Source: a virus
Direction: 5' to 3' (one strand)
Length of the DNA: 62,895 nt
IMG/VR virus record: IMGVR_UViG_3300020430_002311
Location: 1-62,895 of that record
The position numbers and the translations under genes were made by a program. This document shows positions 8,440 to 16,008 of the stretch, in pieces (position 1 is the first letter of the stretch; every line of letters starts with the position of its first letter). The notes below the pieces were generated by a model, which ran no database searches, had not been told where the DNA came from, and worked only from the letters and a program-made list of their open reading frames with translations.

Positions 8440-8467
8440 AATGCAATATGATAAAGCCCTTGGTGGT

Positions 8468-8475
8468 TATCGGGT
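8468..8475 (-). promoter_or_regulatory. Late CCGATA motif upstream of terminase
   Basis: Reads ACCCGATA on the minus strand, ending 29 bases from the terS ATG. It shares the intergenic space 8440-8669 with the start of the divergent toxin-antitoxin pair. I see no other feature in that space. Confidence 0.55.
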
Positions 8476-8669
8476 GGTATGCATCAATCGATCCCGTTCT
8501 GGTTTTAGGATGGTGGCTTTGGAGTAGTGGGTAGTGGTAGGTTTGGCCGATCAGTTCGGTCCACTACTGGGATGTTTATTGAGCTTTCTGGCCACATTAA
8601 TGCTTTACGAGTATTGTCCTTCTGTCAGCTTCTCCCGAAATTGTTAGTATGTCAGCAGAAGGTGGAAAT

Positions 8670-9146
8670 ATGACCGCCAGACCAATTCAGATTGCAGAGT
8701 ACATATTGTCCGAATGCAAGAAAAGGTGGCCGGAGCAAGCGGTGAGTACAATGAAGCTGCAAAAGCTCTTGTACTACGCCCAAGCGTGGAGCTTGGTATG
8801 GGATTCAACTGAGCTTTTTGAAGAAGATTTTCAGGCATGGGCAAATGGCCCAGTCTTGCCGGAGCTCTATCAAATGCATCGAGGCCGCTACAAAGTTGAT
8901 GACCAGTGGGCGGCCGCTCATAGAGAGGCCAGTGGTTTTCCACCGTTTATACCCTCAACCGAGCAGGGTGAAACTCTGGATTCCGTTATTGAATTCTACG
9001 GGCCGAGATCTGCTCAGTGGCTTTCTGACCTTACGCATAAGGAGCAGCCTTGGATTGAGGCTCGTCGAGATTGTGGACCTCTGGAGAGATCCAATGAGGT
9101 AATTACTAAAGATTCGATGTATGAGTATTACGATTCTCTCGCTTAA
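8670..9146 (+). CDS. Panacea-domain (DUF4065, SocA/GepA-like) antitoxin
   Basis: A 158-residue protein. The ATG at 8670 is preferred over 8649 because it has AAGGTGG five bases upstream. The Panacea signature is clear: IAEYILSECKKRW, then MKLQKLLYYAQAWSL, then FEEDFQAWANGPVLPELY. In this family the domain acts as a chaperone-like antitoxin that neutralises a wide range of toxins encoded next to it. Its stop overlaps the start of the next gene (TAATG), so the two are co-translated. It is on the plus strand against the surrounding minus-strand phage genes. Likely role: prophage maintenance or defence against other phages. Confidence 0.85.
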   Translation: MTARPIQIAEYILSECKKRWPEQAVSTMKLQKLLYYAQAWSLVWDSTELFEEDFQAWANGPVLPELYQMHRGRYKVDDQWAAAHREASGFPPFIPSTEQGETLDSVIEFYGPRSAQWLSDLTHKEQPWIEARRDCGPLERSNEVITKDSMYEYYDSLA

Positions 9147-9622
9147 TGGCAAAACGAAAAGGAAAGTCGAAAAACCCTGCTATTGGGCCGGGAGTCCATC
9201 CGAAAGAGACCAAGACAGCGAACCACCATTTTGAATCGGATCCGGATCGAGACAATAAAAACCCGATCTCTTGGGTTCTTGGGAACATAGATTGGGACGG
9301 TCCATTTGGGTGGCAGGCCTTTAAACCCGGAAACCATTTAGAAGAGCTATTAAAGCAATTGAAACATTTTGAAAAGACTTCTTGGGATGATCTCTTAAGG
9401 CAAACCGGGGTCAACCACTCTAAGAATCATCCTATCCCCATTGAGAAAATCCACAAGAAAGCTCGGAAACGATTGAAGCATCTCGGTTTTGAGGACCAGC
9501 AGACCTTCTACTCATTCACTGTTGGCGGTATCCCCCGAATGTGGGGGGTTAAGCAAGGGGCTAAACTTGTTGTTCTTTGGTGGGATCCAGAGCACAAGAT
9601 TTATCTCCGCTCCCACAAGTAG
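9146..9622 (+). CDS. Panacea-partner toxin candidate
   Basis: A 158-residue protein starting on an ATG that overlaps the antitoxin stop. The N-terminal 40 residues are basic and polar. The C-terminal part has ARKRLKHLGFEDQQTFYSFTV, then GGIPRMWGVKQGAKLVVLWWDPEHKIY. The RhWGh-x6-hhLWWDPEH ending resembles a recurrent small-toxin family of bacteria whose members sit beside antitoxins. No known nuclease triad is visible. Together with the Panacea gene it forms a classic PanAT-type arrangement of antitoxin first, one-base overlap, toxin second. Toxicity itself is inferred from context. Confidence 0.7.
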   Translation: MAKRKGKSKNPAIGPGVHPKETKTANHHFESDPDRDNKNPISWVLGNIDWDGPFGWQAFKPGNHLEELLKQLKHFEKTSWDDLLRQTGVNHSKNHPIPIEKIHKKARKRLKHLGFEDQQTFYSFTVGGIPRMWGVKQGAKLVVLWWDPEHKIYLRSHK

Positions 9623-9722
9623 CCCATTTCATTGGCCAGCGTATCTCCGGATGATAAGAATTGACCCGACAAGGAGAGCTTGGCAAGCTTGGAGTGCCTG
9701 CGGCCCGGTTCTCGTTTACGGT

Positions 9723-9830
9723 TTATTCCCATCCTTCCAGAACGCACCGGATGCCAATAATTACCAGAGTCGTTATGCCGCCGCCAATGGCCCCTCCCAG
9801 GGCCGCGTATGCTATTGTCTCCCAGATCAT
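9723..9830 (-). CDS. 35-residue single-pass membrane peptide
   Basis: A short gene with a strong GGGAGG ribosome site 9 bases before the ATG at 9830. The product is a single membrane helix: MIWETIAYAALGGAIGGG followed by ITTLVIIGIR and a short charged tail ending EGWE. Glycine-zipper spacing (GGAIGGG) suggests packing with itself or another membrane protein. It follows the ParB-like gene by 24 bp and ends the minus-strand unit. Possible roles are a small holin-like or exclusion peptide; nothing in the sequence decides. Confidence 0.6.
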   Translation of the reverse strand: MIWETIAYAALGGAIGGGITTLVIIGIRCVLEGWE

Positions 9831-9854
9831 CTCAAGTTTCCTCCCTTCGTTGTG

Positions 9855-10718
9855 TTATCGTAATTCCCGAACTTCTTCGCGGTAATCCTGCACCTGTTGT
9901 AGGATCGAGTTCGCAGCTTCATACATTCCGGCTTCCACCTCCGCAAGGTAGGATTGCGAGATCCCGAGAGCGTGGGCAAGGCCGGACTGGGTAAGCCCGA
10001 GCTGCTTGCGGATGGTTCGGATCTCCAGGCCGGTTGCGCTGTAGCGTGAGTCTCGTTCCCAGTACCGTGAGCGCGCTTTCTTCAGGCTGTCAGAGAGGAC
10101 TGCCTGCATCTTATCCGGACCTGAATTGATCTGCTGGCTGTGCAGGGATACCTGGCAGATGTAGAGTCCGTCTCCGGCATCGATCAGGTTCACCTTCGCC
10201 TTGCGATACTTTGAACGCCACTCCTGGGCGACCATTTCCTGAGTGACCTTTTCGCTCGTTTCGCCACGGATGTATGAGAGGTCTTTAAGGACAGTGTTTT
10301 CGGAGATCCCGATTTCCGGTGCAATCTCTCTCACTCTCTTTCGCGTGATTCGGGCCTCCAGGTCCCAGAACTCCGGCGCGATTCTCTCATAAATGCGGTT
10401 GCGGATCCGGCGAGTAACGGACTGCCGCCCGGTATTGGATCGAATGAGCTTTCCTATGCTGCCTTTCAGGGGGATATCCCGGATCTTCCCCGGGATCGCG
10501 GTCCATCCGAGCAGTTTGCAGGCCTTGACCCTTTTGTGTCCGGAGATTATATATCCTTCACGGTTTACGAGAATCGGCTCTTCTAAGCCATCCCGGGCAA
10601 TGGAAGCGGCCAGGTTCTTGATGAATTGTGAACTGGCCTTGAATATGTAATTGTCTGGATGTTCTTTGAGGTCGGATATATCCAGATCTATGACCTTTTC
10701 GGCATGGTGGCTTTTCAA
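9855..10718 (-). CDS. ParB/Srx-domain protein with HTH and XRE domains
   Basis: A 287-residue protein with three parts. Residues 5-85 form a ParB/sulfiredoxin-like domain (ISDLKEHPDNYI, then EEPILVNREGYIISGHKRVKA with the GHxR core). Residues 110-160 hold a helix-turn-helix (VREIAPEIGISENTVLKDLSYI). The C-terminus has an XRE-type helix-turn-helix (IRKQLGLTQSGLAHALGISQSYLAEVEAG). I place the start at TTG 10718, with GGAGG 8 bases upstream. The longer frame from 10787 would put the late promoter motif inside the gene. There is no ParA nearby, so it is more likely a regulator or a DNA-modification or nuclease-type ParB protein than a plasmid partition pair, although the absence of an integrase keeps partition possible. 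Confidence 0.8.
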   Translation of the reverse strand: MKSHHAEKVIDLDISDLKEHPDNYIFKASSQFIKNLAASIARDGLEEPILVNREGYIISGHKRVKACKLLGWTAIPGKIRDIPLKGSIGKLIRSNTGRQSVTRRIRNRIYERIAPEFWDLEARITRKRVREIAPEIGISENTVLKDLSYIRGETSEKVTQEMVAQEWRSKYRKAKVNLIDAGDGLYICQVSLHSQQINSGPDKMQAVLSDSLKKARSRYWERDSRYSATGLEIRTIRKQLGLTQSGLAHALGISQSYLAEVEAGMYEAANSILQQVQDYREEVRELR

Positions 10719-10762
10719 TGTGTTCTGCCTCCCATACCCGGTATTCTTCTGATTTTTTCGTT

Positions 10763-10770
10763 TATCGGGC
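10763..10770 (-). promoter_or_regulatory. Late CCGATA motif upstream of the ParB-like gene
   Basis: Reads GCCCGATA (context TTGCCCGATAA) on the minus strand. It lies 28 bases from an ATG at 10735 that opens a six-codon leader frame (MGGRTH). The stop of that frame overlaps the TTG start of the ParB-like gene at 10718. The ParB-like gene therefore has its own late-type control, separate from the early operon upstream. Confidence 0.5.
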
Positions 10771-10803
10771 AATGTCTCGACTGGCAATGTTCTTCACTCC
10801 TTC

Positions 10804-11196
10804 CTAAATCTCAAATTCCTTGCCGCAGTTCCAGCACCGGTAGGTATAGAAGTGCGCAGGCCATCCGGTGCCACCTTTATGGACCGAGTAATCATGGAAG
10901 TCTCTCTTGCCGGTTGACGCTTCGCAAATCTCGGGAACCCGGGCGATCCCGAGGTATAGGCGGACCCACTTAAATGCTTTATTCATCACTGCTTTGCCCG
11001 CATCCAGGATCCGCTTTCTTATGCAGATGCTCTCATCCAGAAAATAAGGAGGGACCCCGTATAGCCGGGCGTATGCATTGAGACGTTGTCGTTCTTGTCT
11101 GCACCGAACAACCCTCCCGGCCAGGGCTGCTATGGTATAGAGCGCAGAGGCGGATAGCAGGCCGAGGGCGAAGGGTAAAAGCTGGTCAACTGGCAT
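10804..11196 (-). CDS. Membrane-anchored protein with a C-terminal zinc knuckle, unknown
   Basis: A 130-residue protein. Residues 5-28 form a membrane helix (LLPFALGLLSASALYTIAALAG), followed by a basic stretch. The C-terminus ends in YRCWNCGKEFEI, one half of a zinc ribbon; another Cys at CEAS may complete it. The start overlaps the previous gene by 11 bp, so it is the last gene of the early operon. I do not recognise the family. Confidence 0.65.
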   Translation of the reverse strand: MPVDQLLPFALGLLSASALYTIAALAGRVVRCRQERQRLNAYARLYGVPPYFLDESICIRKRILDAGKAVMNKAFKWVRLYLGIARVPEICEASTGKRDFHDYSVHKGGTGWPAHFYTYRCWNCGKEFEI

Positions 11197-11488
11197 TGAC
11201 TGCCTCCGCGTCTTCCCTGGGTGAGAGTCCGAGGTCTATCTTTGCCCGGCGCAACATATCGCCCAGGTCCTTCGCCCGGGGATCGCGCTTATTTTCTATG
11301 TCCGCGCAGGCATCCGCGTGAGCCCAGCCAACTCCGTAAATGACTGCTTTGGCTACCTGCTGTTCCAGCCTATCCAGGCACTCCGTCGTCGGGTAGATTC
11401 CTTCCGGCGAAGGCGTATCGAGCATTTCACTGACGATCCTTGAAAGGTCTCTTCTCCAATCCGTCACACTTAAAGATTCTTCATTCAT
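11186..11488 (-). CDS. Early phage protein, unknown
   Basis: A 100-residue, mainly helical, acidic protein. The segments VTDWRRDLSRIVSEML, CLDRLEQQVAKAVIYGVGWAH and LGDMLRRAKIDLG look like three helices with no catalytic motif. It lies 7 bp after the HNH-like gene and overlaps the next gene. The gene is supported by operon packing and a purine-rich leader. Function unknown. Confidence 0.6.
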   Translation of the reverse strand: MNEESLSVTDWRRDLSRIVSEMLDTPSPEGIYPTTECLDRLEQQVAKAVIYGVGWAHADACADIENKRDPRAKDLGDMLRRAKIDLGLSPREDAEAVNAS

Positions 11489-11494
11489 GTCTTT

Positions 11495-11863
11495 TCACCA
11501 TCCTTTCATTACTAAAGGCTCCAGCATGGCGGCCTCTCTATCGAGGCCATTATCCAGAAGCCAGAGCCACTTATCTCGAACCGTAATCTGTTTATCATAG
11601 CATTCCGGGTTGCCTGGCCATGAGTGCCAGAACCGATGGAGCGTTGTTATCCACGCGGGATCATAGGCGCAATAATCCCGATGCGGAAACCTCCGGGGGA
11701 GGAGATGCGCTGAATCGCAGGGCTTTCCGCCGGTCTTTCTGCAGCGGCCCCCGTTCAGCTTCTTCCGTTTCCGCATTGCCCATTCGATCTTCACGGAGAG
11801 CTTTGCGAACTCCGGGAAGTCCGGGTAAATCTCGGCAAGGCGCTGGGAGTGCGTCAGGAGCAT
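11495..11863 (-). CDS. HNH-like or zinc-binding early protein
   Basis: A 122-residue protein with a central CRKTGGKPCDSAHLLPR, then YDPAWITTLHRFWHSWPGNPECYD. The C-x7-C-x3-H-LL-x-R followed by a D-P and a later H resembles the zinc-bound HNH nuclease fold seen in phage recombination endonucleases, where the first His is the general base. The final HNH residue is not certain. It overlaps the end of the Dcm-type gene by 10 bp. A role in early DNA processing is likely but not proven. Confidence 0.6.
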   Translation of the reverse strand: MLLTHSQRLAEIYPDFPEFAKLSVKIEWAMRKRKKLNGGRCRKTGGKPCDSAHLLPRRFPHRDYCAYDPAWITTLHRFWHSWPGNPECYDKQITVRDKWLWLLDNGLDREAAMLEPLVMKGW

Positions 11864-12681
11864 ACCGGCACCTCCATGCGCTCCATTAGAGTCTTGATTA
11901 CTTCGGCAGCGAGGGGAGGGACTATCGCATTCCCGTAGGCGCGCAATCGTCCCATTCTTGCGGGTATCCCATGAGCCATCGGGCTAAGCCCGGATTGTAT
12001 TGGCCTCGGCCTGCCAATGGGGAAGGGGATGCGGTCAAATCCGTCCCAGGGGCCAGACCCGCTATCGCAGCCTGTCGTGGGAGCTGGTCCAGGCGGACCC
12101 GGGGGGATCCGTCCGGGTTGACTCCGGCAATGCTCTGCCCCGGGGAGTCTTTCCAGTCCCGTGCTGCCGGTGTTCCCCAGCCACCCAACGAACCAGAGTC
12201 GCTGTCGGATGTGCGGTGCGCCGACGCTACAAGCTGGTAGTACTGCCGCCCCCGTGGAGTAACCTTCGTCTTCCAGTGCATCGAGTAGATCATCGAGCCA
12301 GGAGTCCTGGGCGACTGCAGCGGCAACCTGTTCACCAAAGATGAAAGGAGGCCGGAGGGCTCTGACCAGACGGATCCATTCGGGAGCAAGGTGCCTTTCG
12401 TCTCTGATTCCCGCCTGCCTTCCTGCGAGAGAGAACGGCTGACATGGTGGTGATCCTGTAAAGACGGGCCGATCATCCGGCCATCCTGCCTGTCGGAGGG
12501 CGATGCTCCAGCCTCCGATTCCCGCGAAGAAGTGGTGCTGCCGATACCCGGCAAGGTCGTCTGCTCTGACATCTGCGATGCTCCTGGTGTCCACGTCGCC
12601 ATCGGCTATGAGTCCTTCATCTATGAGATTCCGGAGCCATTGTGCGGCGAAAGGGTCTATTTCATTGTAGTATGCCGTCAT
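11854..12681 (-). CDS. DNA cytosine-C5 methyltransferase (Dcm type)
   Basis: A 275-residue enzyme. The ATG at 12681 was chosen because it sits just after the upstream gene's stop. Motif I is [14 protein letters not shown] at about residues 49-62. Motif IV is [10 protein letters not shown] with the catalytic Cys at residue 80. Motif VI normally reads ENV but here reads GEQV, motif VIII is IRQRLWFVG, and motif X is [14 protein letters not shown]. The target-recognition region between VIII and X is short. It would transfer methyl groups from S-adenosylmethionine to cytosine in phage DNA. No restriction enzyme is next to it, so it most likely protects phage DNA against host restriction. It lies directly downstream of a Dam-type gene. 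Confidence 0.9.
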   Translation of the reverse strand: MTAYYNEIDPFAAQWLRNLIDEGLIADGDVDTRSIADVRADDLAGYRQHHFFAGIGGWSIALRQAGWPDDRPVFTGSPPCQPFSLAGRQAGIRDERHLAPEWIRLVRALRPPFIFGEQVAAAVAQDSWLDDLLDALEDEGYSTGAAVLPACSVGAPHIRQRLWFVGWLGNTGSTGLERLPGAEHCRSQPGRIPPGPPGPAPTTGCDSGSGPWDGFDRIPFPIGRPRPIQSGLSPMAHGIPARMGRLRAYGNAIVPPLAAEVIKTLMERMEVPVCS

Positions 12682-12683
12682 TG

Positions 12684-13517
12684 TTATCTCGTATGCGCGA
12701 AATCCGGGAAAAGATCCTGCTGGCCGAGGGCCTTCTGGCAGGCCGGGTTCAGCCACAGGCATTCGATTCTCTCATTCCGCTTGTTGTCCCTGGTTCGCTT
12801 CTCGACTCGCTTCCATCCCGCTCGCTCAAAAGTGATCTCGTAGAGCTTCGATGGATAGCCGCAGAGGACGATCATGGAGAGGCTTTTTCGGAGCCTGAGA
12901 AATAGAATGAAGTGCTCCCAGATGCTCATCATTTCATGCTGGTAGGCTCGCCCGGCTTTGCGGCAGATTCCGAGATAGGGTGGGTCGACGAAAAAGAGAG
13001 TCTCAGGGCTGGAGCACTCCTTGAGGAGCTTGCCATAGTCCTTGCTCTCGATTACCACTCCCCGAAATCGCATTGCAGCCCGGTACAAGGGCCGAAGGTC
13101 TGCAAACATGGAGGCCGGTCGGTAACCACCGCTGGAGAAGACATTTCCATAGGACCGGAAGGAGCCTCCGGCCCGGTTATTGCTCATGTTCATCCAGCAA
13201 CGGGCATAGAATCGACGGGCGGTTTCCAGTTCGGATTCCGTCGAAGTCCGGGTTATCTCGAATTCGTCCCGGGAGTAAGCGGTGAATCGGATAGAGCGGA
13301 TCAGCTCCCGGGGTCGATCCCGGAGCACTCGAAAGAAAGTGCAGAGCTCTCCGTCCACGTCGTTGTAGTATTCAAATCGGGCGCGGTCCTTTCGCAGCAG
13401 CACGGATCCGCCTCCGCCAAAAAGGTCAACATACACCTTGTGCGCCGGGAAGTGCTCGAGGATCCAATCCGTTAGTAGCCATTTTGAGCCGTTGTATTTC
13501 AGAACGGGTCTTTCCAT
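12684..13517 (-). CDS. DNA adenine-N6 methyltransferase (D12/Dam type)
   Basis: A 277-residue enzyme with the D12-class order: substrate loop LKYNGSKWLL near the N-terminus, motif I VDLFGGGGSVLL, and catalytic motif IV FFVDPPYLG. It would methylate adenine N6. It starts 9 bp after the nuclease-like gene, behind a GAGAGGA ribosome site, and is followed within 3 bp by the cytosine methyltransferase gene. The two enzymes plus the ParB/methyltransferase/helicase protein at 38 kb give this phage three putative restriction-evasion activities. The C-terminal 20 residues are unremarkable. Confidence 0.9.
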   Translation of the reverse strand: MERPVLKYNGSKWLLTDWILEHFPAHKVYVDLFGGGGSVLLRKDRARFEYYNDVDGELCTFFRVLRDRPRELIRSIRFTAYSRDEFEITRTSTESELETARRFYARCWMNMSNNRAGGSFRSYGNVFSSGGYRPASMFADLRPLYRAAMRFRGVVIESKDYGKLLKECSSPETLFFVDPPYLGICRKAGRAYQHEMMSIWEHFILFLRLRKSLSMIVLCGYPSKLYEITFERAGWKRVEKRTRDNKRNERIECLWLNPACQKALGQQDLFPDFAHTR

Positions 13518-13525
13518 GGATCCTC

Positions 13526-14278
13526 TCAGCGTTTAGAAACAATTACCTCGTTTATGGCTTTCCTGGCGGACTCCAGTTTTTGAATGTCCTCCTGCTTCAG
13601 GCCGCCGGTTGCCAGCTTGATGAATTCCCGGGCCGCATAAATGCGGTCTGGTTGTCCCGGATCGAATCCGGCTTCTCTTAGAAGATTCCAGAGCATCTCA
13701 AGCTCCTGGTTTCGGCGCTCAAGGCGGGCTTTGTCTCTTCCAAGGTTTAGAATCTTCTCTGCCGTTTTATAGGCGATGAAGTGGCCGAGTTCTCGGTCGC
13801 TCCGCTTTCCATCTTTGAGATCCTGGAAGTAGTCCCTTCGTGCGTCACGGCCAGATATGTCTCTGGTTATCTCACAGCGACACATCAAGAGATAGCGATA
13901 CAGGCTGTTCGGGATCGGTCCCTTTCGGTAGACCGCCTTCTTTTTCGTGAAGACTTTGGTTTTCGTGCTGGCTACGGTAAGCAGCCCGGCTTCCGGAGGC
14001 AGTTCGTCCGGACGGATGATTCCAGGAGGGGCTACAAAATAGAATTCATTGCAATAGTCCAGATACCCATGCCACTTTGAGTCCCTGGTGAAATCAGAGC
14101 GGGATACCTTGATTTCGTAGCCGATAGTACTCGGCCTGCTCCAGGACTTTTTCATGGCCCAAGCATCCAGGATAAGCAAGCCGTTACCGGTGGGTCCGGT
14201 CTTTACCTCATCGACAAAGACATCATCCTTGTGGCGGGAGCGGAGGAGCCGGAGGATTTCGCTCGCATTGCACTTCAA
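13526..14278 (-). CDS. MmcB-like PD-(D/E)XK family protein
   Basis: A 250-residue protein. Residues 1-110 resemble MmcB-type DNA-repair proteins: an N-terminal helix, LLILDAWAMKKSWSR, and then GYEIKVSRSDFTRD with the ExK of a PD-(D/E)XK nuclease fold, followed by YLDYCNEFYFVAPPG. The second half is a helical, charged region. It starts at TTG 14278, which overlaps the preceding stop (TTGA) and has GGGAGG 7 bases upstream. As part of the early DNA operon it probably acts in repair or recombination of phage DNA. Confidence 0.7.
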   Translation of the reverse strand: MKCNASEILRLLRSRHKDDVFVDEVKTGPTGNGLLILDAWAMKKSWSRPSTIGYEIKVSRSDFTRDSKWHGYLDYCNEFYFVAPPGIIRPDELPPEAGLLTVASTKTKVFTKKKAVYRKGPIPNSLYRYLLMCRCEITRDISGRDARRDYFQDLKDGKRSDRELGHFIAYKTAEKILNLGRDKARLERRNQELEMLWNLLREAGFDPGQPDRIYAAREFIKLATGGLKQEDIQKLESARKAINEVIVSKR

Positions 14279-14586
14279 TTGCGCACCTCCCGGCCTCTCT
14301 GTTTTTGTGTATGGATAGAAAGCGGCCCGATTTCCTGGCCGGCCGACGCCCTGGCCAACGCCTGGACCAGTTCATCTCGGCGAAAGGAAAGAACGTGGTC
14401 TCCTTCTACCACAAGGATTACATAGTCGCGGTCGACCACTGTATAACCGTCGCCCTTTAGATGAAGGGAGCCTGCTGACGTGATCGCTGGTGGCTGATCG
14501 ACAAATTTGAATAGTGCCGACAAGCGAATTGCATCGGTGATTCTTCTTAGCTCCTTCCGGAACTGGGATTTGTTGGGGAGCTTCAT
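14275..14586 (-). CDS. Early phage protein, unknown
   Basis: A 103-residue protein from the ATG at 14586, which overlaps the stop of the ASCH-like gene by 4 bp. An N-terminal helix (QFRKELRRITDAIRL) is followed by beta-rich segments (GSLHLKGDGYTVVDRDYVILVVEGDHVLSF). It has no known motif. The overlap with both neighbours supports it as a translated gene of the early operon. Function unknown. Confidence 0.6.
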   Translation of the reverse strand: MKLPNKSQFRKELRRITDAIRLSALFKFVDQPPAITSAGSLHLKGDGYTVVDRDYVILVVEGDHVLSFRRDELVQALARASAGQEIGPLSIHTQKQRGREVRN

Positions 14587-15311
14587 TTTCGTACCTCCAG
14601 AACTTTGAACGATAGCACCCATACCGGAGGATTCTGTGCCCAACCGTATCGTCGCCGCTCCTTCGGGCCACGCCCGTTGTTAAGAAAATCCCAGAGGATT
14701 CGGAACCTTTCGACTGCTGAAAAAGTCTTGTACTCACCGGTGATGGGAACCGGTCCACAAGTGGAAACGCCTTCGGCAATCGCATCGGCTTCGGTAATCG
14801 AGCAGAGTCGTTCGGCTCTTAAGGCTGTGACCTCCAGCAAGATCCTGGAAGCCCATCGCGGCATGTGAATGGAGGGAACCTGGCCGCCAAAAATGGCACC
14901 GTTGTGACTGGCCAGCCTGCCCCAGGCTTCGCTGGCTTCCTCGGAATTCTCAATAGGGATGAAGGAACCATCAGCCTCATATTGGACACCGTCCAATCCA
15001 GACTCCAACTCCCTCGCGCGGCAATTCTCACGAACCCACAAGCGCGTTCCAACTTGTCCATACGGACATCGCTCGAGAAGTTCTGCGTTGGTCAGGTTGT
15101 GATACCGGCCCTGTTTATCCTGAATCAGCCAGTCGAATTGCTTGAAATCGCTTTCTCGAATGCTCTTGATCTGTCCCCAGCCGGAAAGCCGGTTGATGAT
15201 CCGGCGGGTAATGGTCTTTCCGTTGCCGGGCGAGTAGTGCCCATCCAGAATCCTCCGGACCATGTCTCCGCTGAAGATCATTGGCTTTTCCTGGACCTTT
15301 ATGGCATTCAT
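14583..15311 (-). CDS. ASCH-like phage protein
   Basis: A 242-residue protein with the pattern found in phage ASCH-type proteins: KPMIFSGDMVRRILDGHYS and TITRRII at the N-terminus, then CPYGQVGTRLWVREN, SIHMPRWASRILLEVTALRAERL and ITEADAIAEGV. ASCH domains are predicted RNA- or modified-nucleotide-binding beta barrels. The start overlaps the stop of the next upstream gene. This gene family is common in early regions of Gram-negative phages, but its biochemical role is not established. Confidence 0.7.
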   Translation of the reverse strand: MNAIKVQEKPMIFSGDMVRRILDGHYSPGNGKTITRRIINRLSGWGQIKSIRESDFKQFDWLIQDKQGRYHNLTNAELLERCPYGQVGTRLWVRENCRARELESGLDGVQYEADGSFIPIENSEEASEAWGRLASHNGAIFGGQVPSIHMPRWASRILLEVTALRAERLCSITEADAIAEGVSTCGPVPITGEYKTFSAVERFRILWDFLNNGRGPKERRRYGWAQNPPVWVLSFKVLEVRK

Positions 15312-15805
15312 TTTGCGGCCTCCACGGCGAAGAGCTCCGGTTGAGATCGTTTTGATCGATTCAGGTAGGCCTCTGCCTCATCCATAAGGACCTCAAGAGC
15401 CCGGATGCACTTCTGGGGAAGAACCGGACCATCCATGTCGTTTAGGTCCTCTTCGGGGAGGTACGGAGTATTCAGGACCAGTGGGCTGTTGGAGTCGTTC
15501 AGCCCTCGCATCGATGTGATGCTGGCTCCCAGGATCTCGTCCTCACCTGCGTAGCCGAAGGTGACTCCACGGATGGAGTGGCGATAGAATTCGGCTTCCA
15601 TGTCCTCCGGATGCAGTTCGCAGATTTCGATAACGGAAGGGATCAATCCCTGGAGGGCCTCCACAAAGTCTGGATGTGGTTCATCCAGGCTGCTCATGGA
15701 GTATTCGTCCCAGGCATCCCCGTTTGACTTCTCCCATACCAGGGAAACCCGAAGTGGATCCCCGGTGTATTTGATCTTTCTGAATCGAATTCTATCTCTG
15801 TTCAT
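15308..15805 (-). CDS. Early phage protein, unknown
   Basis: A 165-residue acidic protein. The ATG at 15805 is chosen over upstream starts because of the cleaner N-terminus MNRDRIRF. It contains beta-rich segments (YTGDPLRVSLVWEKSNGDAW) and a helical C-terminus (CIRALEVLMDEAEAYLNRS). There is no motif I can name. It overlaps the downstream ASCH-like gene by 4 bp and the upstream 70-residue gene by 14 bp, so it is translated in the early operon. Confidence 0.6.
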   Translation of the reverse strand: MNRDRIRFRKIKYTGDPLRVSLVWEKSNGDAWDEYSMSSLDEPHPDFVEALQGLIPSVIEICELHPEDMEAEFYRHSIRGVTFGYAGEDEILGASITSMRGLNDSNSPLVLNTPYLPEEDLNDMDGPVLPQKCIRALEVLMDEAEAYLNRSKRSQPELFAVEAAK

Positions 15806-16004
15806 TTCGCACTCCTTGATAGGTTGCAAGATGGATCAGTTGTCCATCTTCGGGAACGTTCTGCGGACGCTGTCGCGTAGCCGCCTCGATTTGCTTCCCC
15901 ACTACAATGGCCCACTCGAAGCCCAGGATGTAGCAATGAGCAAGGCGACCGTCGAGGTCGATCCTGCCAGGGCCGTTCAGTATGTTGCTGGCCGATGTGT
16001 CCAT
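15792..16004 (-). CDS. Small early protein, unknown
   Basis: A 70-residue frame that exactly fills the space between the replication-like gene (ending at 16009) and the next gene (starting at 15805). It contains a moderately hydrophobic patch, AHCYILGFEWAIVVG, then a polar C-terminus. The tight fit is the only support for calling it real. It has no recognisable family. Confidence 0.45.
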   Translation of the reverse strand: MDTSASNILNGPGRIDLDGRLAHCYILGFEWAIVVGKQIEAATRQRPQNVPEDGQLIHLATYQGVRNEQR

Positions 16005-16008
16005 GGAC

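Noticed and set aside
9640-9885. Plus-strand 74-codon frame after the Panacea-partner gene
   Set aside because: It overlaps the minus-strand 35-residue membrane gene, which has a strong ribosome site; the plus frame has none and looks random.
11922-12602. 226-codon frame overlapping the Dcm gene
   Set aside because: It lies entirely within the well-supported methyltransferase, is Ser/Pro/Arg-rich and lacks a ribosome site.
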